A stretch of 64,000 bases of DNA, from assembly GCA_964601805.1 (NCBI GenBank), contig CAZROW010000005.1, positions 1 to 64,000 of the forward strand. The letters are read 5' to 3'. The notes under the pieces were generated by a model. It was not told the origin of the DNA. It did not search any database and was given only the letters and a program-made list of their open reading frames with translations. The position numbers and the translations under genes are program-made. Source of the DNA: Eutrophocola sp964601805 (GTDB lineage: Bacteria; Pseudomonadota; Gammaproteobacteria; Pseudomonadales; Pseudohongiellaceae). Shown here piece by piece: positions 25,770-34,581 of this stretch (position 1 is its first letter; each line of letters opens with the position of its first letter).

Positions 25770-26486
25770 CTACAGGGAGAACGGCTCAAAACCACGGCTT
25801 TCTTCGTGTTCTATCCACATGGATTCCGAGCATTCGTATTCCAGCATCAGCGTGCCTTCGGGGGCGGCGGTGAAATATCGCTCGACCACAATAGGCTGGG
25901 TATAGAGTGCCGGATCAGTGATTGTGACTTCGTTGACCAGGGTGTCGCCGTTATCGGTGACGCGTAACCTTTCCACCACATGCACCTGGTCCGTGTGCGG
26001 GACTGCTCCGAAAAAGATGGGCCTGATTGCCGTCGTATCCACGACCAGGGTATTTCCTTCCCAGTGACCGACAGAATGACCGTTACGCTGCGGGAGTGTT
26101 CTGGCGGGATGCTCGCTGTCAAGAAAGACGCGGCGTATCTGCTGGTGAATCTCCAGCAGCATCAATACCTGGTCATCTGTGATGACGATTTCCATGGGAT
26201 AACCGGCGCCACTGAGCGCAAGTGACGGCATGCCCGGTGCCTGGCAAAACCGTCCCGGATCATCTTCCTGCGGGTCACGCCCTGCCTGCCAGTCAGTTAC
26301 CGCTTCCCGGCCTGCTGTGGAATAGGGCAAGGGGGAGGGAGTGCGCTGGCTGCGACCGCCATCGGGCAACCAGATGCCGTTCATCTTGATGTCCTGGGCA
26401 AAACTGCCTGTTGCCGGCAAAGTGGCCAGGAACATAACGACAGTCGCCAATATTCCTCTTGTCACCTGGTAACGTAAGGCACTCAT
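25770..26486 (-). CDS. Secreted partner-family protein of the DUF6152 module
   Basis: Product of 238 residues. The signal ends near GSFAQ. Family motifs are MNGIWLPDGG, GRFCQAPGMPS (first Cys), NGHSVGHWEGNTLVVDTTAI, VHVVERLRVTDNGD, DPALYTQP and MLEYECSES (second Cys). Short form of the family, close to the product at 56826 (both have PLPYS/LPYT..GR, DPQED and YTQP). It overlaps the upstream DUF6152 stop by 4 bp and is the end of the P450-MFS-DUF6152-partner run. Confidence 0.72.
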   Translation of the reverse strand: MSALRYQVTRGILATVVMFLATLPATGSFAQDIKMNGIWLPDGGRSQRTPSPLPYSTAGREAVTDWQAGRDPQEDDPGRFCQAPGMPSLALSGAGYPMEIVITDDQVLMLLEIHQQIRRVFLDSEHPARTLPQRNGHSVGHWEGNTLVVDTTAIRPIFFGAVPHTDQVHVVERLRVTDNGDTLVNEVTITDPALYTQPIVVERYFTAAPEGTLMLEYECSESMWIEHEESRGFEPFSL

Positions 26487-26872
26487 CGGCTGAACTCCGT
26501 GCCATCAGCCAGGACGATCGACCACATGTACATTTCATTTTTCCCCAGCGCGCTCGGATTGCCGGTACAGCTGGCCTGTTCACCCACTTCAAGACGATCA
26601 AAATCCCAGCCCCGGCGTAACAACAGGTTGATGCTGCTGAATTCAATATCCCAGTCTGTTGTGGAGCCATCCTCATTGGTGACACGCAGAGTCATGGCTG
26701 AATGCGGGTTGCGGACATCCACACTGATTATCTCGCCGCTGATGGTGAAGTCGGTGACATCGGTATCAAAGGCCACAGGTGAGTGATGTGCAACAGCCAC
26801 GTGGCACGAAAAGGTAAAAATTGCTCCCGCAATGAGCCGGAAAAAACCGGCATTTGTAAGCCTGCTAATCAT
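26483..26872 (-). CDS. Secreted DUF6152 family protein (copy 3)
   Basis: Product of 129 residues. The signal is cut after Ala-Val-Ala28, leaving His29-His30-Ser at the mature N-terminus. RNPHSAM places the NPH His at 57, 28 residues on. LLRRGWDFDRL and a final MYMWSIVLADG follow; the usual GYPA.DG turn is replaced by CTGNPSALGKNE with an extra Cys. It is transcribed in the same direction as, and 40 bp after, the MFS transporter, and is coupled to the partner gene by ATGA overlap. Confidence 0.8.
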   Translation of the reverse strand: MISRLTNAGFFRLIAGAIFTFSCHVAVAHHSPVAFDTDVTDFTISGEIISVDVRNPHSAMTLRVTNEDGSTTDWDIEFSSINLLLRRGWDFDRLEVGEQASCTGNPSALGKNEMYMWSIVLADGTEFSR

Positions 26873-26912
26873 TACTTCTTTCTCGCTTGTTCAATAAAAA
26901 ATCATGGTTGTG

Positions 26913-28226
26913 CTATATCACGCTTTCCGGTGTGCCGGTAACAGGCAGTGTTTTCTGTTTGCCCGACAGTGCGGCAATAATGGCTACCAGCAGCGAGGCA
27001 CAACCAATGATTACCGACAGCAGCACAATGGTGAGCTGGTAGGAACCGGTGCTTTCCCGCACATAGCCGATGACGCTGGAATTGATCAGGGAGCTGATGT
27101 TGCCGATCAGGTTGATCAACACCACGCCGCTGGCGGCAACCGACTGGGCCATGATGGATGTGGGGATGGTCCAGAAGGTGCCCTGGGCGCCGCCCAGGCC
27201 AATGCCGGTGAGAAACAGCAGTACCAGGGACAGTACCTGCGACGGTACGTAGGCACTGCCCAGCAAACACAGGCTGCCGGCAATGGCAGCCAGGCCTACA
27301 TGCCAGTAACGCTCCTGGGTACGGTCGGAATGGCGCGACACCAGGATCATGCCGGTGCCCACACCCAGCCAGGGCAGGGCAGAGAGCAGGCCAATCTGGA
27401 AGTCACCCAGGGAAGTCATTTCCTGTATCACCAGGGGCAGCCAGAACATGATGCCGTAAGAGCCAAAGATCAAGGCAAACCATACCCCGGCAGAACACAG
27501 AATGCGGGGATCGGTCAGTACTTCGCGAAATGAACTTGCGCCGGTGACTTCCCGGGCAACCTGTTCCTGCTGTAATTCGGTTTCCAGCCACTGTTTTTCT
27601 TCAGCATTGAGCCAGGGTGCCTGTTGCGGTGCGTGGGCAAAAATCTTCAGGGCGAAAAATGCCAAAACGATGGCGGGCAAGCCTTCGATGAAAAACATCC
27701 AGCGCCAGCTTGTCAGGCCAAAGGGGGCATCCATGCTCAGCAACCAGCCGGAGAGTGGACCGCCAATGACCCCTGAAATGGGTATGGCCAGCATGGTGGT
27801 GGCGATGGCGCGGGCGCGGTATTTCCTGGGTACCCAGCAACTGCACAGGAACACCACGCCGGGGGCAAAACCGGCTTCGGCTATCCCTAAGCAAAAGCGC
27901 AGAATATAAATGTGCCAGACATTCTGGACCAGGGCCATGCAGGTGGCTGAAATACCCCACATCAGGACAACAGAAAAAATCCACCAGCGTGCCCCCAGCA
28001 TGCGCAAGGCTTTTGAGCTGGGAAACTGGAAAATCAGGTAGCTGACAAAAAAGATACTGACGGCATAGCCATACAGTTCGGCTGTCAGGCCGAGGTCGGC
28101 ATTCATTTGCAATGCAGCGAAACTGATGTTGACCCGGTCCAGGGAATTGATCACGGTCAGGATCATGATCGGAATGATCAGGCGGAGGATGATCTTGCGA
28201 CTGACAACAGCTTCGAGGTTATCCAT
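26913..28226 (-). CDS. MFS transporter, anion:cation symporter (ACS) family
   Basis: Product of 437 residues with about 12 membrane helices. The N-terminus TVINSLDRVNISFAALQM, FVSYLIFQFPSS, LRFCLGIAEAGFAPGV and the cytoplasmic loop PRKYRARAIA are those of the ACS family, which imports organic anions such as hexuronates, phthalates, tartrate or hydroxy-aromatic acids with protons. It begins 21 bp after the P450 stop, so the pair is likely co-transcribed. The substrate may be the acid handled by the P450 (inference). Confidence 0.82.
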   Translation of the reverse strand: MDNLEAVVSRKIILRLIIPIMILTVINSLDRVNISFAALQMNADLGLTAELYGYAVSIFFVSYLIFQFPSSKALRMLGARWWIFSVVLMWGISATCMALVQNVWHIYILRFCLGIAEAGFAPGVVFLCSCWVPRKYRARAIATTMLAIPISGVIGGPLSGWLLSMDAPFGLTSWRWMFFIEGLPAIVLAFFALKIFAHAPQQAPWLNAEEKQWLETELQQEQVAREVTGASSFREVLTDPRILCSAGVWFALIFGSYGIMFWLPLVIQEMTSLGDFQIGLLSALPWLGVGTGMILVSRHSDRTQERYWHVGLAAIAGSLCLLGSAYVPSQVLSLVLLFLTGIGLGGAQGTFWTIPTSIMAQSVAASGVVLINLIGNISSLINSSVIGYVRESTGSYQLTIVLLSVIIGCASLLVAIIAALSGKQKTLPVTGTPESVI

Positions 28227-28247
28227 GGCGGTGTACTCTTACATGTC

Positions 28248-29435
28248 TCAGGTAAATTTCAGCGGGACCGACAGTGCGCCGATTTCCGGAAAGCGGGTTA
28301 CCTTCACCTCACCGGTGAGTTCAAAGCCTTTGGTGCTGCACAGGATTTCTTCCAGGGCGATGCGCAGTTCAAGGCGTGCCAGCGGCATGCCGGCGCAGCG
28401 GTGGGGTCCCAGGCCAAAGGCCAGGTGTTCGTTGATGTTGGGACGGTTCAGCTGGAACTGGTCGGCATTCGGAAACTTGCTGTCATCGCGATTGGCCGAG
28501 GCATAGTTCAGGGCAATGGGCTCGCCTTCGGGAATGGTCTTGCCACCAACAGTGACTTCCTTGTTGGCCGTACGGGCAAAGCCGCGGTAAGGCGTGTACA
28601 GGCGCAGGAATTCTTCCAGTGCAGCGGGGATCTGTTCCGGGTTTTCGCGCAGTTGTTGCTGCAGAGCCTGGTCGCGGGACAGGTGCACACAGATGCTGCC
28701 GATAATCACTGTCGGGGCAATGATGCCCACCACGAGCACCTGGCGAATGGTGCCCAGGATCATGTCTTCGGGGAGCGGGTTACCGTCATCATCTTTGGCC
28801 ATCAGCAGGGCACTGGTGGCGTCTTCCAGGGGATCAAGCAGGTTTTTCTTGCGCAGGTCGATGACCTTGCGGGCAATATCGTAGAGCTTCAGGCTGGTCT
28901 CCTTCACCATTTCGTCTTCAAAATTCTGCACGGCAAAATTGTAGGCCCTGGCGATGGTGCGCAGTTCATCCAGGAAATCTTCCGGCATGTTCATCCATTC
29001 GGCAAATACGTAGATGGACAGGTAACTGGTGAAGTCCTCGCAGATATCGCCTTCACCGCGATCGAGCAGGGGTTGCAGCAGGGTTTTCGTATGCTGGCGC
29101 ACGGCTGGTTCCAGGTCTTTCATCCGCTGGGGGCGAAACAACGGATTCAGAGCGCGCCGGTAAGGCGTATGGTGGGGGGGATCCAGGTGCAGTGGCGGCC
29201 GGCGACCCGTGAAGGCCAGCTTGGGCACAACGTTTTGCAAGGAGGTGATATAGGTATCGCTCTGTTTCAGGGCATCCAGGACATCATCGTAATTCATGAA
29301 AGCCCAGAACCCGTTCCAGGCCTGGCTGTGAGCTACCGGACAGCGATTACGCAGGTCTTCATAGAGCTCGTAGGGGCTGTCAAAAGTTTCGGGAGCCTGG
29401 GGGTCAAAGTCCTGTGGACCTGGTGATTTGATCAT
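28248..29435 (-). CDS. Bacterial class cytochrome P450
   Basis: Product of 395 residues, soluble, start after AGGAAATTCC. The heme-thiolate loop FGLGPHRCAG carries Cys347; the ExxR motif is EEFLRLY (274-280); the HHTPYRRALNPLF C-helix is present. The I-helix reads VVGIIAPTV, so the usual acidic residue before the conserved Thr is absent. Such enzymes need a ferredoxin/reductase pair, not encoded here. Substrate unknown; its neighbours (an organic-anion transporter, and a hydroxycinnamoyl-CoA lyase homologue about 10 kb away) make a plant-derived aromatic possible but unproven. First gene of the minus-strand operon ending at 25770. Confidence 0.88.
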   Translation of the reverse strand: MIKSPGPQDFDPQAPETFDSPYELYEDLRNRCPVAHSQAWNGFWAFMNYDDVLDALKQSDTYITSLQNVVPKLAFTGRRPPLHLDPPHHTPYRRALNPLFRPQRMKDLEPAVRQHTKTLLQPLLDRGEGDICEDFTSYLSIYVFAEWMNMPEDFLDELRTIARAYNFAVQNFEDEMVKETSLKLYDIARKVIDLRKKNLLDPLEDATSALLMAKDDDGNPLPEDMILGTIRQVLVVGIIAPTVIIGSICVHLSRDQALQQQLRENPEQIPAALEEFLRLYTPYRGFARTANKEVTVGGKTIPEGEPIALNYASANRDDSKFPNADQFQLNRPNINEHLAFGLGPHRCAGMPLARLELRIALEEILCSTKGFELTGEVKVTRFPEIGALSVPLKFT

Positions 29436-29495
29436 GGAATTTCCTGCTTGTTATTCTGGTTTGGCGCTAATGCATGCTTGCATTTTTGTTGTAAT

Positions 29496-29514
29496 TAATC
29501 ATCATATGAATGAT
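29496..29514. promoter_or_regulatory. Site resembling the pentose-locus operator
   Basis: Fifteen of 19 bases match the palindrome at 12020-12038, including 13 in a row (AATCATCATATGA). It lies in the 270-bp divergent region between the P450 gene and the RraA-like gene, about 61 bp upstream of the P450 start. One arm is degenerate. Confidence 0.4.
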
Positions 29515-29544
29515 GTTCCAGCTTGCCGAAAATACTATACACAT

Positions 29545-29556
29545 ATTGTTAACAAT
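29545..29556. promoter_or_regulatory. ATTGTTAACAAT palindrome (copy 1)
   Basis: Perfect 12-bp palindrome in the P450/RraA divergent promoter region. The 10-bp core TTGTTAACAA recurs at 38956, 42982, 43223 and 59305, mostly in promoter regions. Likely an operator for one regulator, identity unknown. Confidence 0.55.
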
Positions 29557-29705
29557 CTGGAATGCTGTGTGTCAGCAGAATTGACGTCAACATCCTGTTT
29601 CAAGTCGCAACACACTGATAACTAAAATAATAATGGTTCTTCAAGGGGATTATGTCGAGTATCCCCCTTGAGCTGGTTTCTTCCTTTACCAATCGGGGGT
29701 AATTC

Positions 29706-30644
29706 ATGAAGCAATATATTGTGTGGCTGGCTGCAGCCCTGTGTTCCGTAATCCTGCCCGTCAGTGCACAGCAGATCAGCAAGGACGAACTGATGTTCCT
29801 GACACCCGACTGGGAAGGCGAGCGCTTTGCCGATGGCCGTCCCAAGGTGTCTGATGACATCCTGGAGCGCATGAAACTCGTGACCCTGGAGGAAGCCTGG
29901 GCCGTGTTGCGGGGCAATGGCTTCAATTACCAGTATGAGGGTGACTGGCAGGTACTCAATGATGAAGGCGTGCTGGTCGGTCGTGCGGTCACTGCCACCT
30001 TTGTACCGGGTCGCCCCGACATCCATGCCCAGTATGATGCCCGAGGCAAAAAAGACGGCCGTTCCGGTGGCCAGAATTCCTGGCCGGTGGACATGCTGCA
30101 ACCGGGTGATGTGTACGTGGGTGACCAGTTCGGTGCCCATATTGATGGGCCCACCATCGGGGACAATGTCGGCAATGCCATTCACGCCAACTCCGGCAAC
30201 GGCTTTGTCTATAACGGCGCCATTCGCGACATCGATGGCCTGCGTGAAATCGAAGGCTTCACCGCTTTTTTCCGCAGCTATCATCCCTCTCATCACAATC
30301 CGCCGGGCCGGCTTAACACTACGCTGATCGGCCTCAACCAGCCTACCCGCATAGGCCAGGCCACAGTGATGCCCGGTGACGTGGTGCTGGCGCGTGATGG
30401 GGGTGTCATCTTCATTCCGCCGCAGTTTGCCCAGCGTGTGGTGGAGACTTCTGAAATCGTGCGTTTGCGCGACATGTTCGGACACCAGCGACTGGCTGAC
30501 GGCACCTACACCTCGGGCCAGATTGATGCCCGCTGGTCGGACGAGATCGAAGCGGATTTCTCGGCCTGGATGGAAGAGAACATCGGCGAGCTGCCGGTAC
30601 CCGAATCCCGAATTCGGGAGCTGCTGGAAATCAGGACCTTCTGA
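29706..30644 (+). CDS. Exported RraA-like (HMG/CHA aldolase fold) protein
   Basis: Product of 312 residues with a Sec signal (MKQYIVWLAAALCSVILPVSA/QQ). The core has the RraA family pattern: LQPGDVYVGDQFG, GDNVGNAIHANSGNGFVYNG, AIRDIDGLREI and MPGDVVLARDGGVIFIP. Family members are 4-hydroxy-4-methyl-2-oxoglutarate/4-carboxy-4-hydroxy-2-oxoadipate aldolases or RNase E regulators and are cytoplasmic, about 160-240 residues. This one is longer and exported, so a periplasmic lyase or binding role is more likely. It is upstream of the exported enolase-superfamily gene, separated by two hairpins. Confidence 0.75.
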   Translation: MKQYIVWLAAALCSVILPVSAQQISKDELMFLTPDWEGERFADGRPKVSDDILERMKLVTLEEAWAVLRGNGFNYQYEGDWQVLNDEGVLVGRAVTATFVPGRPDIHAQYDARGKKDGRSGGQNSWPVDMLQPGDVYVGDQFGAHIDGPTIGDNVGNAIHANSGNGFVYNGAIRDIDGLREIEGFTAFFRSYHPSHHNPPGRLNTTLIGLNQPTRIGQATVMPGDVVLARDGGVIFIPPQFAQRVVETSEIVRLRDMFGHQRLADGTYTSGQIDARWSDEIEADFSAWMEENIGELPVPESRIRELLEIRTF

Positions 30645-30655
30645 TTGACATGAAT

Positions 30656-30720
30656 GTAGGCCGGAAATGGCCCGTAGGGCCATCTCCGGCAAAGGTGGAG
30701 ATTGCTGCGCAATTTCCACC
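30656..30720. repeat. REP-like palindrome (copy 2) with a second hairpin
   Basis: GCCGGA-A-ATGGCCC (30660-30673) pairs with GGGCCAT-C-TCCGGC (30677-30690) around GTA, preceded by GTAG. A second stem, GGTGGAGATTG with CAATTTCCACC, follows directly to 30720. It lies between the RraA-like and enolase-superfamily genes and may act in mRNA processing. Confidence 0.65.
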
Positions 30721-30817
30721 CAACGGTTCAATCGAACATTTCGTATGAACCGTTCAACGACAAATAAATAATTAATTATCAACCCTGGAAAACATAAAAA
30801 CACACAGGACAAGACCC

Positions 30818-32101
30818 ATGAAAAACCGTTATACCCGTCGCGACATTCTCAGCCACAGTGCCATCGCCAGTGCCATGGCCCTCAATCCGTTATTTGCCTT
30901 TGGCCAGGCACTGGAAGACTCTGTTGATCGCGCCAACCTGTCATCACGGCCAAGCGACCTGCGCATCACGGATGTGAAGTGCGGATTCATTCGCGGTGGT
31001 GCCGGCCTGTTTGTGAAGATTCATACCAACCAGGGCATCTACGGTTGCGGTGAAGGGGTGGATGCCGTCAACGGTGCCTATCACCTGGTGCAAAGCCTGG
31101 GACGGCGCCTGCGCAATCGCGACCCGCTGGATGTGCATCGCCTGTTCGAGGAATTACGCCGTGGCGGTGTCTTTGGTGGTGCGCAGTCGGGCATGTATGT
31201 GGCCGTGTTGTCCGCCATTGAAACGGCGTTATGGGATCTCACGGGCAAGGCCCTGGGTCTGCCGGTGTACCAGTTGCTTGGCGGCAAGTTCCGCGACAGT
31301 GTACGTGTCTACATGGACACCGCCCTGTACCAGTTCCAGCAGCCGACGCCCGAGGACTTTGCTGCCAACGCACGCGAAGCGGTGGACATGGGCATGACGG
31401 CCATCAAGTTTGACCTGGACCAGGGTAACGACCCGGCGCGTTATGACCGTTACAACTGGACCGCCAGTCCCGGGGAATTGCAGCGCATGGTGGACCAGAT
31501 GACAGCCGCCCGCGAGGAAGTGGGTCCGAATATCGATATCTGCGCCGACATGCATGGCCGCTATGACCTGCCCACTGGCAAGAAAGTGGCCGAGCTGATG
31601 GAGCCGATAAACCTGATGTGGCTGGAAGAGCCGGTACCGGCAGAAAACGTGCAGGCCTATAAACTGATTAACGAAACCACCACCACGCCTATCTGTGCCG
31701 GCGAAAATGTCTACCTGGGCAACGGCTTCCTGCCGCTGCTGGAGGCAGGTGCCGTGGATATCATCATGCCGGACCTGCAAAAAGCCGGTGGCCTGGGTGA
31801 AGGCCAGCGTATCGCCAATCTTGCCAATCTCTATTACGTGCCCTTTGCGCCACACATGGTGGCGTCCTATCTTGGCGCCATGGCCGCTGCCCACGTGTGC
31901 GCCTCAGTGCCCAACTTCATGATCCTGGAGTGGCAGATCTATTTCCACAAGGACCCCATGTTCCAGGAAATTGTCACCTTTGATGGCCCGATGGTGGTGG
32001 ATGGTTTTATCCCCCTGTCAGAAAAACCGGGAATCGGGGTAGACATCAATGAAGAAGGTATGCGTCCATATGCCGTAGAAGGTATCCCGTTCTTTGAATG
32101 A
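30818..32101 (+). CDS. Tat-exported enolase-superfamily (MR/MLE) sugar-acid dehydratase-like protein
   Basis: Product of 427 residues. The N-terminus TRRDILSHSAIASAMA is a twin-arginine signal, so export as a folded protein is expected. Mandelate racemase/muconate-lactonizing fold: Lys197 (AIKFDL), metal ligands Asp244 (CADMHGRYD), Glu270 (WLEEP) and Glu296 (CAGEN), with His246 and His346 (APHM) as general acid/base candidates, as in galactonate and related acid-sugar dehydratases. The probable reaction is dehydration or epimerisation of a hydroxy-acid. A Tat-exported member is unusual for a superfamily that normally works in the cytoplasm. It heads the operon with MmgE/PrpD and an ABC importer. 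Confidence 0.82.
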   Translation: MKNRYTRRDILSHSAIASAMALNPLFAFGQALEDSVDRANLSSRPSDLRITDVKCGFIRGGAGLFVKIHTNQGIYGCGEGVDAVNGAYHLVQSLGRRLRNRDPLDVHRLFEELRRGGVFGGAQSGMYVAVLSAIETALWDLTGKALGLPVYQLLGGKFRDSVRVYMDTALYQFQQPTPEDFAANAREAVDMGMTAIKFDLDQGNDPARYDRYNWTASPGELQRMVDQMTAAREEVGPNIDICADMHGRYDLPTGKKVAELMEPINLMWLEEPVPAENVQAYKLINETTTTPICAGENVYLGNGFLPLLEAGAVDIIMPDLQKAGGLGEGQRIANLANLYYVPFAPHMVASYLGAMAAAHVCASVPNFMILEWQIYFHKDPMFQEIVTFDGPMVVDGFIPLSEKPGIGVDINEEGMRPYAVEGIPFFE

Positions 32102-32138
32102 TCCCGAACTCGTGCCGGAACCGGCCAAGGCTGTAATC

Positions 32139-33491
32139 ATGACCAAAATATCTCCAACCTTTGCGCTTGCTGACTATGTAGTTAAGGCGCAACAAAGCGA
32201 CATCCCTGCCGACGTCTGGCAGGAATCCAAACGAGCAATACACAATTACCTGGGCTGTGCGATTAGCGGCAGTATCGAAAAGGCCCTGGATGTGGCCATT
32301 GACGTGCTTGGTCCGTTCAGTGGGCCGGCCACGACACCGGTACTGGGTCGCCGGGAATCGTTTGACGCCCTGCATGCGGCCCTGTTCAACGGTATCGGCT
32401 CCCATGTGCACGAATACGATGACACGCTGCCCACCAATTACATCCATGCCAGTGTGCCGGTGGCCTCGGCACTGTTTGCGTATGCCGGTGCCAACCCGGT
32501 CAGCGGGGCAGATTTCATGGAGGCTTTCATCCTGGGTTTTGAAGTGGAGTCACGCATTGGTGATGCGGTCTACCCGGCACATTACGACGCCGGCTGGCAC
32601 ATTACTTCCACTACCGGTGTCTTTGGTGCGGCGGCCGCCATCGGCAAATTGATTGGCCTGGATAGCAAGCAGATGGTCTGGGCCTTCGGGCTGGCGGCCA
32701 CCCAGGCAGCAGGGGTCAGGGAAATGTTCGGCTCAATGGCCAAGTCCTGGCAACCGGGCCGGGCAGCACAGAATGGCTATACTGCGGCGTTGCTGGCGCA
32801 AGCGAATTTCACCGCTGGCGAGCAGGGCCTGGAAGGACCACGGGGATTCGTCCCGGTCACCGCAGCCAGCTATGACCTGGACAAGGTTACCAACGGCCTG
32901 GGCGAGGATTTTGCCTTGCGCGTGAATGCCTACAAGCCATATGCGTGTGGCCTTGTTGTGCATCCGGCCATTGATGGCTGCAGCCAGATCAGGGCGAAAC
33001 ATAATCCCGCTCCTTCAGATATCCAGGCGGTGCGTGTGCGAGTTGCCCCGCTGGTGCTGGACCTGTGCAACAAGCGCGACCTGTACCGTGAACTGCAGAG
33101 CAAGTACTCCATTTACCATGCGGCGGCCATCGGGCTGGTGCGGGGCAAGGGCGGCATCCAGGAATTCACCCTGGCGGCCATCAATGACCCGGACATCAAG
33201 CGCATCAGGGAACTGGTTGAGGCGACAGCCGATCCCGATGTCACCGAAGACCAGGTAGCCATCGAAGTGGATTTGAAAAGTGGGGAAACCCTGTCCCTGT
33301 TTGTTGAACAGTCACTGGGCAATATTCACCGGCCGCTGTCCAATGACCAGCTTGATGAAAAATTCCGTGACCAGGGGATCCTGGCATTATCTGCAGAGCA
33401 GGTTGAAACCCTGATCAAGCAGTGTTGGAATCTTGAAGCGTTGAAAGATGCAGGTGATATCGTCAGGTCCAGTGTACCGACGTCAGCCTGA
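32139..33491 (+). CDS. MmgE/PrpD family protein
   Basis: Product of 450 residues from the ATG at 32139, the family's normal length; in-frame TTG at 32094 and GTG at 32112 are alternatives that would overlap or abut the previous stop. Family landmarks: HNYLGCAISGS, GSHVHEYDDT, HASVPVASALFAYA, WHITSTTGVFGAAAA, KSWQPGRAAQNG and YKPYACGLVVHPAID. Known members are 2-methylcitrate dehydratase and cis-aconitate decarboxylase, so a (de)hydratase or decarboxylase on a tricarboxylic or related acid is likely. Cytoplasmic. It follows the enolase-superfamily gene and precedes the ABC importer genes. Confidence 0.82.
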   Translation: MTKISPTFALADYVVKAQQSDIPADVWQESKRAIHNYLGCAISGSIEKALDVAIDVLGPFSGPATTPVLGRRESFDALHAALFNGIGSHVHEYDDTLPTNYIHASVPVASALFAYAGANPVSGADFMEAFILGFEVESRIGDAVYPAHYDAGWHITSTTGVFGAAAAIGKLIGLDSKQMVWAFGLAATQAAGVREMFGSMAKSWQPGRAAQNGYTAALLAQANFTAGEQGLEGPRGFVPVTAASYDLDKVTNGLGEDFALRVNAYKPYACGLVVHPAIDGCSQIRAKHNPAPSDIQAVRVRVAPLVLDLCNKRDLYRELQSKYSIYHAAAIGLVRGKGGIQEFTLAAINDPDIKRIRELVEATADPDVTEDQVAIEVDLKSGETLSLFVEQSLGNIHRPLSNDQLDEKFRDQGILALSAEQVETLIKQCWNLEALKDAGDIVRSSVPTSA

Positions 33492-33547
33492 AGCACGATA
33501 AAAATACTGGGGGAAAACTTGGGGAAAAACTTGGGGGAAGCAAACAG

Positions 33548-34567
33548 ATGAATAACGCCAGGACGTTGCGTTTTCCTGTTCTGATAGTCGTTCTTTTTAT
33601 GCTGGCTGCCTGCAGCAGTGAAGAGTCCGGCACTGTCGTGCGCATTCCGTTGGGCGCCGGCGGTATCGGCTTCCTGCCGCTACACGTGATGCGCGAGCAG
33701 AACCTGATTGAAAAGCATGCTCAGGCAAGCGGGCAGGAAAACCTGACAGTGCAATGGATCGAACTGGGCGGACCGTCTGCCATGAACGATGCGCTGCTGT
33801 CGCGCTCGGTGGATTTTATTGCTGCCGGACCACCTGCCTTTCTGACCCTGTGGGATCGTACCCGCAGTTCCATGGATGTCAGGGGTGTGGCTGCCATCAG
33901 TTCGCTGCCCATGTACCTGAACACGCGTTCGCCTTCTTTTACTTCACTTGAAACCATTACCGAGCAGGACAAGATCGCGGTCACCTCCATCAAGGTATCC
34001 ATACCTGCAATCGTCATGCAGATGTATGCGGCCGAACGTTATGGCAATGACGATGCCGAACGTTTTGACCGTTACACCGTCAGCATGGCTCACCCGGATG
34101 GTGTCGTTGCCATGCTCTCCGGCGCCGGGGATATCACCGCGCATTTCACATCGCCACCGTTTCACCAGCGCGAAATCCAGGATTCGCAAATCCGCACCAT
34201 CATGACTACCGATGAAGTCATGGGCGGTGAGACTACCTTCACCATGATGTCGACCACGGGGGCTTATCGCGAGGAAAACCCGGCAGTTGTTTCCGCGGTG
34301 ATTGCTGCCCTGGAAGAAGCCCAGCAGTTCATTCGTGATGACCCGGAAGGTGCCGCCCGGATCCTGGAGAGTGTTGGTGGCAATGCCGGTCTGCCGCAAA
34401 ATGAGATCGCTGTCCTGTTGCAGGATCCCGACATCCGCTTCTCGACCACACCGCGCAACACCAAACGCTATGCCGACTTCATGTACACCATCGGTACGCT
34501 GTCGCAGCAGCCCGCGTCCTGGCGTGAGCTTTTCTTTGATGGCATTCATGATTTGCCCGGCAGCTAG
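33548..34567 (+). CDS. NitT/TauT-type ABC substrate-binding lipoprotein
   Basis: Product of 339 residues. The signal ends LFMLAAC (lipobox). The pattern VRIPLGAGGIGFLPLHVM, WIELGGPSAMNDALLSRSVDFIAAGPPAFL and a C-terminal RNTKRYADFMYTIGTL is that of nitrate/sulfonate/taurine (SsuA/TauA/ThiY) binding proteins, which bind small anions or heterocycles. With ATPase and permease genes following at short distance it forms a complete importer. The ligand is unknown; the operon with an MmgE/PrpD protein suggests an organic acid. Confidence 0.82.
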   Translation: MNNARTLRFPVLIVVLFMLAACSSEESGTVVRIPLGAGGIGFLPLHVMREQNLIEKHAQASGQENLTVQWIELGGPSAMNDALLSRSVDFIAAGPPAFLTLWDRTRSSMDVRGVAAISSLPMYLNTRSPSFTSLETITEQDKIAVTSIKVSIPAIVMQMYAAERYGNDDAERFDRYTVSMAHPDGVVAMLSGAGDITAHFTSPPFHQREIQDSQIRTIMTTDEVMGGETTFTMMSTTGAYREENPAVVSAVIAALEEAQQFIRDDPEGAARILESVGGNAGLPQNEIAVLLQDPDIRFSTTPRNTKRYADFMYTIGTLSQQPASWRELFFDGIHDLPGS

Positions 34568-34581
34568 GATACCTGGCGTCG

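Noticed and set aside
28107..29426. 439-residue frame antisense to the P450 gene
   Set aside because: Mirror of the P450 codons; the P450 has its heme loop, ExxR motif and a ribosome-binding site.
29622..30812. 396-residue frame antisense to the RraA-like gene
   Set aside because: Covers the RraA-like gene and runs through the REP hairpins; no recognisable domain.
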